Source: a virus
IMG/VR virus record: IMGVR_UViG_3300002488_000016
Location: 1 to 31,586 of that record
DNA length: 31,586 nucleotides
Direction: 5' to 3' (one strand)
Shown here: positions 26,201 through 31,586 of the stretch, in pieces
How positions within the stretch are numbered: the stretch's first letter is position 1
How the letters are laid out: every line of letters starts with the position of its first letter
Notes under the pieces: model-generated
Databases searched by the model: none
What the model was told of the DNA's origin: nothing
What the model saw: only the letters and a program-made list of their open reading frames with translations
Program-made: the position numbers and the translations under genes

Positions 26201-29200
26201 GACTGGTGCCGTTTGATCAAATAAACTCTGATGATATGGTTGAAGTTGTTGACTTCGAAGGTGAGATATTTACTAGAGAAAGTCGACCACAGGAATATTT
26301 CTTTGCTTTTGAGAAAAGCATGTATGCAAATATTTCTGATGAAATGTTAAATATGTTTGCAACAATTAGAGATTTTCATAATATTGTTGGAGAGCCTGTC
26401 AATAGGTACCGAAAAGAATATAAAGAAATGGAAAAACTACGTCAGCTTTTCTTTAGAAGAGTTGGCAATACTCCTGACTTAGATAAGTTTATAGAGTACT
26501 ATAAGTGGATTGATAATTCTATTTCAACTATGTTAATGAACTTGGTTCCTGCGACGGCTAATTTTGCAAACAGTGTTAGAACTTTAATCGAAAGCCACGC
26601 GCTAGAAAGAAATAAGATAGAGACTAAATTTCCAACTTTAGAGCTAAATCAGCCTGAGCCTATCGGACAAATTAAAGCAATCAATGAATTAGATTATGAT
26701 TGGAAACACGGTCACAGTCCAATTTCTGGAAAACAAAACGATAATTGTTTATATTGGAAAGATAGAGCAGAAAGAAACGGTACCGCTACAACTTCTGGCA
26801 ATTCGGCAGTTGATGCCCAAAGGGAAACAATTAGAAGAGTAGCGAATACAGTAGTCTCTGGCTCTACCTATGTTTTAAGAAAGTTAACCAGACCTTACAA
26901 GTTTACCGCAAAAAGATCTGAAGATTTTACAATCGACAATATAAAACTAAATTTTGCCAAAACAGAACTGAATAGAAGTAACCCAACAGAAAATATTGTG
27001 CTGCAGCGCATCAAAAACTTTAAAGATTGCAATGATGACAAAGAGCTTCGCTCTAAAAGAAAAATTGATTTTCAAGCTAATGTCAACGGAGCATTGCTTA
27101 ATGGAGCAACTGTAGCGCCATTTACTATATATTCATCATCTGTGTCTACTGGCTATAAAGGCGCCCTAAGTGTATTTAGCAATCAAGTAGAAATCAATAA
27201 CAATCATATTGATGCATATGGAACAGAAACACAGGCTCCGTTACAAGGGCCATTCTCCAATATTCACGTCGGTGGTAAAAAATCAAGAAAAGCCGAGCCT
27301 TTCTCTACCACGGATCGTGTTGAAGAATATGTTTTGTCTGCAAGCGCAACAAAAATAACCCTTAAACAGGTGCCTTCCGACAAGCCACAATCGTCGTATT
27401 TCCTAGATGAGATTGCTAAACGTCCGGTCGTAATCAAAAATATTAAAAGCACTACATCGTCAGTGTATTTAGGTAACTATTCTAAAGATTATCAAATTGT
27501 TCAAACAGTTGGAGCCGACACTCAAAGAGGCTGGCTAAAAGACAATTTTGGATCGGTAACACAAGTTACACCAGAGATACTTAATTTAAGCGGAAATATC
27601 AACTTCAGCAACTTCGATAGAAGTAACAACTCACTTAAGAGTGTAACGATCGCTGACCGCTTCTCTGGACCCGGTTCTCCGGAAGCAATGTCCCCAGGCT
27701 ACCTTGACCCTGCCTCGCACACGTTCTCCGTTTATAACGGCATAAACTACCGTAATATAACCGTTCGTTTACCAAGATCAAACGTTACGTTTACATCTTC
27801 AAATAGCGCACCGGCGGCACAGAATTATCAATTTAAACCTTTTGGCGGTAATCCAGATCAAAACTTGAGAACTTTGCGAACAGGCGTTCCGTTGAGAAGT
27901 TTGCTAAGACATCCAATGTCTGTAGAAGGCGCCGATATGTATTTGACAGCACCAAACGGAAGCTTCCTGACTGCATCAATTCATAAAGTAAACAGAAATA
28001 AAAAGAATTCACCAATACCTTTCGGTGTCTTCGTTATCAACCACGCCCTTCGCGACAATGGTTTTGTACAGCATGCCATACCTCAAAGTGATAGACAATA
28101 CACCTGGGTTACTGCATCATTAAAAAATTCTATGGCCGGCCCAAATATTAATACTCCTTTGTTTTACGGTGGAGGCGGTGATGGTACAACTGCTCCTTTG
28201 GGATATTCAGTAAAATCAAACGATACAACTTTTATTAGTGCTAGTTCCGTAAACTCAGCGGGGGTTAATGTTGATTTTGCGAACCTAAACATTCTGGTTA
28301 ATGATCCAGTGGATGCCTCTATAAATCTGATCAGTTCTTCAAACGGAGAATACAGAATTACAAATGTGGGTACAATTGCTCAAGTTGAAGTTTTGAATTC
28401 TCTGATCAATCATCGTCAAGGCCCATACGGCTGGCCAAGTTGGAAACAAACACGCGGCGGTTTAAATCCAATTGTAAGAAGCCATAGAAAGACAAATACG
28501 TTCAGCACAATAGATAGATCGGCTCCTGTTTTCGATGTCCTTCCTTATAGTTGGCCCGATAATATTATGGAAAATGCTACTAAATCGTTTGTAGACGGAA
28601 GAAGACAAATCATTAACTTGACTGAATCTGTTGTAACCATAAATTATAAACCAATGCATATTGATGTCTTTATGAAAGGAATCGGAAATAATGGTTTGCC
28701 TGCTGATACAAATAAAGCGCTATCACAAAAGTTTAAATTTACATATGGTAATGAAACTGCATACTTTGCTGAGGATAGAATATTTAATTCTCTAACGGCA
28801 GATAACTATAAAGACATTCTAGACGCTAGCAGAAGCAGATCGGAAGCTTACAAAGCAATTGTGGGTCTGTACTCACCAGACTCAGCAGATGCTACTAGTG
28901 TAGTCAACCCTGTACAGCAATTTGGATCACTTAAGGCTTCACAAATTGTTTGGCCGAGGACCAGAAACACGTTCCTCTACAGAACAAATGCTAGAAACAG
29001 TTACACAGAACAAGCTGGATATGGATCAAATGGATATGATAGAATTAATCATAGAAGCTTTTGGAGAAACAGGCCAGAAGACCGAAGAAGAACTGACCAA
29101 GCAGCTCTTAATAGTCAAGGAGGTATTATCTCACATTCTGTGGGCACTGGTAAAAAAGGCCCCGATATCTCTAGCGGCAGCTTTAATAGGGTCGGCAAAG

Positions 29201-31586
29201 GCGGTCTTAGTATTTGGCCACTAGATGGAAGATACGTAGGATCAATGACACAATTAGCTTTTGATGGCTTCGGCAGCAATAGTATTCTTGGTAGTTTTAG
29301 CAACGGCGGCGCGAATTATGTGCAACAACAAGGCAAAGTTAATTTCCCCAGCATCACCATCAACGGCCAAACATACCCGGCTACAACAGCCTCTGTGGCA
29401 GGAGAATTATTTGGCAGCGGCATGTATCGTAGTGCAGTTATAGCTTCATCAGTTGACGTTGTTGAAATCAAAAATCGATTTGTAACAGCATCAGCTAGAT
29501 ACCATGGAGTTGATTGGAATATGGGGGCTTTCAGTGGTTCAGTAAGTTCTTCAACTTACGCAACGTCAAATTTAAGTTCCACACCTCAAAGGCTTGCATA
29601 TACCGCATCTTCAAATATTGAATGGACTACGAATATCGATTCTGGCAAAAATCCCTGGTATGATTCTTATAATGATTATGCTTCGGACTTAAGAAAAATT
29701 GGAAAAGATTATTCTATAATTCCTGAATTCAATATTTCTGATCATATGCATTATTATGTAAATGAGAAAAAGTCTGATTTCTTAAGTGAAATGCCAACAG
29801 ATAAATTAATTATTCAAGGTATACACAACTCTTCTAGTGTTAATTCTAGGTTTTATGAAGATTATTCACATTCTGACTTCTTGAAGAACTTTGATCTAGT
29901 AATTAACGATCATAAAGAGTTCGCAGATGTTAAAACAATCAATCTAACATGCCATGGTCTAAAAAAATTATTACCTTACAATGGTTTTTATCCTGTAACA
30001 AGAACAGTGCAGATGGCAACATTATTATCTGAGTCGTTAGGTTCTAAAATTATTGGCAGCGGCAGTGATACAGATGCTAGATATGTTGATGAATATGGAG
30101 CTTTATTTGAGGTTCAAGGCATGCAAGCCTTGTTGCAACCATTGATGGCCCCTGGTATTTTGTATAATACAATTAAATCTGGCCTCGCCGTCGACTGGCC
30201 TTTGTATACGGGATCTGCTCCAATTTACGCTTTATCTGGAAATACTATCACTGGATTGATTAATCAAAAAACATACATTAGTTCCTCTGCTAATTTTAGA
30301 TTACCATTCGAAGCAATTTATAATCTAGATAACATCCCTATTTCTAAAGAAGGAGATACAAAAGAAATTTATGCTTTATCTAATGAGGGAACTAACGCAC
30401 AATTTGTCTGGAAAGGCGATCGAAACAACGATCTCTACGAACGGGCAATGAATAACTTCTTAGCAGAAAGTGTCAATTTATTTTTAGATTCCGGAAAACT
30501 AACTTCCTTTAGATCAAAGCCTATGTCAGAGATTAGTTTTAAAAATGGTGTTAACTATAGAATGTCGATTGACATTGAGAAAACAGCAGGATTTTTAATG
30601 ACAGAAGGAGCTTCTGCTGATTCTATAATATCAAGTGATATATTTAGAGCTGCTCAATATGAAACTAGATCTTATGGCTGGCACGGCACCGCTAAAAGAG
30701 GAATTATTTATGGCCCGGCCGTTAGATTCTTTAATAACACTCCTTTTGGTCGATTGGAACCAGATGGCTGGCCATACTGCGAACAAAATGATCCTGCTTT
30801 TGCACCTTATACACCACCTTACTTCTATGGAAAGGCAACTGTTGACTTGGTGTATAAAAACACCGTAGACCACACAGAGACGCCCTCTCTATCGACAATA
30901 TTTGCATATACGTCAGCTTCTTTCTCTAATGATTTAAGTAATATACCGACAGGATCTTTCTATACCTCATCGGCTGCCGTGAGGACCAATGGTACCCCGT
31001 GGAGAAATTTAATTAGTTCTTCTAGTCCTGCAATCCAAACAATGATGCAAGTTTCATCTTCACTTAACTTATTCGGAAGAACAAACAGTCTATTGCAAAC
31101 AGTTGCCCCTGACGGCACCCCGATAAGCTTTACTGATCCGGAAGATCCCACAGATCAAGAAAGATGGGTCATAGCAACCAAATATGAGTGCCCGGTGCTA
31201 AACTTTAATCATTATACAAAGGATACTAAAGCGAGAGGTATGTGGAATGGCTATGGTAATATTCCAGATTACAGTGCAGAAGGTATTGAAATTAGATTAA
31301 GAGAGACAAATCCAACAGCTTTATTTAATCCATCAATCAATAATACCGAGGGCTCACTCTTAATGAAGTTCTTTGGTGCCGAGCAGAAAAGAAAATCAGT
31401 TGGTAAATTAGCAAAAGACTTTACAAAATCTATATCTGAGTGTATTGTTGCAATACCGTACTTGCCTGGAAATAACGCAAGCAATAGTCTTGCAGCTGCA
31501 TATGATTGTATATATTCGAGAGATGACGATAAATATTTCTTCCCAATTAAGTTTGGTTCCGAGGGAACAAAATTTGTAGCTAACGT
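23203..31586 (+). CDS. Giant tail/baseplate protein with LamG-type lectin domains (3' truncated by window)
   Basis: From ATG 23203 the frame stays open for 2794 full codons to the right edge; I read it through line by line and found no stop. Residues ~195-365 form a laminin-G/concanavalin-like lectin (GITIEFWLKKNGW, DGKWHHYAIT, LYLDGVF, DEFRYWKTERNAKQIG). Residues ~587-616 (YNNLVYIYKTKGTKKSFRN) recall the KGT motif of phage tail protein I/gp7-type wedge proteins. Residues ~682-903 look like a second LamG fold (ITIEADVLF, NSKWKLAVRLKHR, FITNVRYWNSF). Long beta- and Ser/Thr-rich stretches follow, including ALRDNGFVQHAIPQSDRQY near 1620. It is probably a wedge-linked adhesive protein contacting host glycans; binding is inferred from the fold. 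Its C-terminus is not visible. Confidence 0.85.
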   Translation, partial: MDKKFTQNKFSEEQKSLASLFTGVVIGSSSTTASFSDDAESSNFIKSYKEQENRFVPQINFATASNFAKFGSATSYYEDAYTRIHNQYPYDGSHREKVLWNLSSSYLDKYVFDNLYPRTNGFININSGSNSYTSTKASEYYSSSAPQYVSFKGGPHADPNGNFKLDISTGLSTTSISKANIYDTGSKRNNNLEINTDNGITIEFWLKKNGWPTTPDAGSHKEVILNVTTTGSVNNDSYCILYLSSSAKDNLYFNITSGSVSSTTSAAFLFDTELTDIADGKWHHYAITAKTSGSVTAANLYLDGVFKTKQVSGSVLNPVTASTQGALGAWAGHLKAAGNTFFGPGYGNLVSASVDEFRYWKTERNAKQIGRYYISDVNGGTNTDLANVDLGVYFKFNEGITQTSSVDQTVLDYSGRLSNGRIVNYNSTNGRSINSAIVQSGKSSLEFKDPIVYSFHPTVKSSLADLKIKGNEHDFNNSNSLINSIPAWIIENDQTEGTGQLANLIQICANYLDSLYLQVEALPTIRNINYASSSAKPHFFNDRLLKDYGFNVDEILTDVSLFSNANTRDEDKIFERKLYEVKNQIYKNIYNNLVYIYKTKGTKKSFRNLMRCIGIDEELIRLNLYGMNTDWQAQTNTRAVSSKTKYADFFNNNQAVVYGYPEPGNSNSRSFISGSGDATSGIDKLSSITIEADVLFPKYPLNSSANNKNFPFLSSSIFGMNGVKHPEDADNLSWPATNINASSSLQVYAVRKQKQTSVDNPEVFFMLSGSMLTAPITSSTYSDVYQNSKWKLAVRLKHRSQGTGLDFVSGSISDEVIDVSLFGAQIIADSVLNQFNISGTVQDSLKDGPFIEAKRIFAGAYRNDFTGSILQRADTFITNVRYWNSFIEDETLFYHAKNDQSYGTQHPYRNTYLFEGKKTTGLSTTEMPKIESLALNWNFNQVTSSDSSGRFVVSDFSSGSNESSDYKLSNITQRQHTGRGDFFTFSSSEVVEKKFEPSTRLVPFDQINSDDMVEVVDFEGEIFTRESRPQEYFFAFEKSMYANISDEMLNMFATIRDFHNIVGEPVNRYRKEYKEMEKLRQLFFRRVGNTPDLDKFIEYYKWIDNSISTMLMNLVPATANFANSVRTLIESHALERNKIETKFPTLELNQPEPIGQIKAINELDYDWKHGHSPISGKQNDNCLYWKDRAERNGTATTSGNSAVDAQRETIRRVANTVVSGSTYVLRKLTRPYKFTAKRSEDFTIDNIKLNFAKTELNRSNPTENIVLQRIKNFKDCNDDKELRSKRKIDFQANVNGALLNGATVAPFTIYSSSVSTGYKGALSVFSNQVEINNNHIDAYGTETQAPLQGPFSNIHVGGKKSRKAEPFSTTDRVEEYVLSASATKITLKQVPSDKPQSSYFLDEIAKRPVVIKNIKSTTSSVYLGNYSKDYQIVQTVGADTQRGWLKDNFGSVTQVTPEILNLSGNINFSNFDRSNNSLKSVTIADRFSGPGSPEAMSPGYLDPASHTFSVYNGINYRNITVRLPRSNVTFTSSNSAPAAQNYQFKPFGGNPDQNLRTLRTGVPLRSLLRHPMSVEGADMYLTAPNGSFLTASIHKVNRNKKNSPIPFGVFVINHALRDNGFVQHAIPQSDRQYTWVTASLKNSMAGPNINTPLFYGGGGDGTTAPLGYSVKSNDTTFISASSVNSAGVNVDFANLNILVNDPVDASINLISSSNGEYRITNVGTIAQVEVLNSLINHRQGPYGWPSWKQTRGGLNPIVRSHRKTNTFSTIDRSAPVFDVLPYSWPDNIMENATKSFVDGRRQIINLTESVVTINYKPMHIDVFMKGIGNNGLPADTNKALSQKFKFTYGNETAYFAEDRIFNSLTADNYKDILDASRSRSEAYKAIVGLYSPDSADATSVVNPVQQFGSLKASQIVWPRTRNTFLYRTNARNSYTEQAGYGSNGYDRINHRSFWRNRPEDRRRTDQAALNSQGGIISHSVGTGKKGPDISSGSFNRVGKGGLSIWPLDGRYVGSMTQLAFDGFGSNSILGSFSNGGANYVQQQGKVNFPSITINGQTYPATTASVAGELFGSGMYRSAVIASSVDVVEIKNRFVTASARYHGVDWNMGAFSGSVSSSTYATSNLSSTPQRLAYTASSNIEWTTNIDSGKNPWYDSYNDYASDLRKIGKDYSIIPEFNISDHMHYYVNEKKSDFLSEMPTDKLIIQGIHNSSSVNSRFYEDYSHSDFLKNFDLVINDHKEFADVKTINLTCHGLKKLLPYNGFYPVTRTVQMATLLSESLGSKIIGSGSDTDARYVDEYGALFEVQGMQALLQPLMAPGILYNTIKSGLAVDWPLYTGSAPIYALSGNTITGLINQKTYISSSANFRLPFEAIYNLDNIPISKEGDTKEIYALSNEGTNAQFVWKGDRNNDLYERAMNNFLAESVNLFLDSGKLTSFRSKPMSEISFKNGVNYRMSIDIEKTAGFLMTEGASADSIISSDIFRAAQYETRSYGWHGTAKRGIIYGPAVRFFNNTPFGRLEPDGWPYCEQNDPAFAPYTPPYFYGKATVDLVYKNTVDHTETPSLSTIFAYTSASFSNDLSNIPTGSFYTSSAAVRTNGTPWRNLISSSSPAIQTMMQVSSSLNLFGRTNSLLQTVAPDGTPISFTDPEDPTDQERWVIATKYECPVLNFNHYTKDTKARGMWNGYGNIPDYSAEGIEIRLRETNPTALFNPSINNTEGSLLMKFFGAEQKRKSVGKLAKDFTKSISECIVAIPYLPGNNASNSLAAAYDCIYSRDDDKYFFPIKFGSEGTKFVAN

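Noticed and set aside
28922-29224. A 100-codon + strand frame inside the giant tail gene
   Set aside because: It overlaps an unbroken 2794-codon frame entirely, has no ribosome site and its protein shows no known motif.

Overview
The window reads as one AT-rich, gene-dense stretch of a tailed (myovirus-type, T4-like) bacteriophage genome. All 19 supported genes lie on the + strand, most with stop/start overlaps or gaps of a few bases, and no host gene, tRNA, CRISPR array or insertion sequence was seen. The phage assignment rests on a T4 gp25-like protein followed directly by a gp6-like baseplate wedge protein, a gp55-like late sigma factor, a hub/spike-like protein with cell-wall-degrading domains, and several giant structural proteins. 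The style (low GC, compact, giant tail proteins, nucleotide-sugar genes) fits uncultured marine phages, but the host cannot be read from the sequence. Cell-wall amidase and DD-peptidase signatures only say that it is a bacterium with peptidoglycan.

Region 1 (1-5391) is a nucleotide-sugar module: the tail of an unidentified gene, a 139-aa orphan, GDP-L-fucose synthase (Fcl), a second GDP-sugar-type dehydratase/reductase, GDP-mannose 4,6-dehydratase (Gmd), a short orphan, a shortened UDP-sugar dehydrogenase and a further SDR epimerase. Gmd plus Fcl would take GDP-mannose to GDP-L-fucose; the other enzymes suggest one or more further activated sugars. The products could modify the host surface, the virion or the viral DNA; nothing here decides which.

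Region 2 (5391-7192) holds small regulatory genes: a 66-aa orphan, an FmdB-type zinc-ribbon protein, a two-helix membrane protein, the gp55-like late sigma factor and a 98-aa helical protein. It sits between the sugar genes and the structural genes whose late transcription the sigma factor would direct.

Region 3 (7195-31586) is the baseplate and tail-tip region: a 1244-aa hub/lysin with an OB-like N-terminus, an M15 DD-peptidase signature, a probable split TIM-barrel and a C-terminal Amidase_2 domain; a 310-aa probable spike protein; a 2476-aa giant of unknown fold; gp25; gp6; a 545-aa beta-rich structural protein; and a giant of at least 2794 aa that runs off the window. That last protein has a LamG/concanavalin-like domain, probably a second one, and a gpI/gp7-like segment. 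No non-coding gap exceeds 40 bases.
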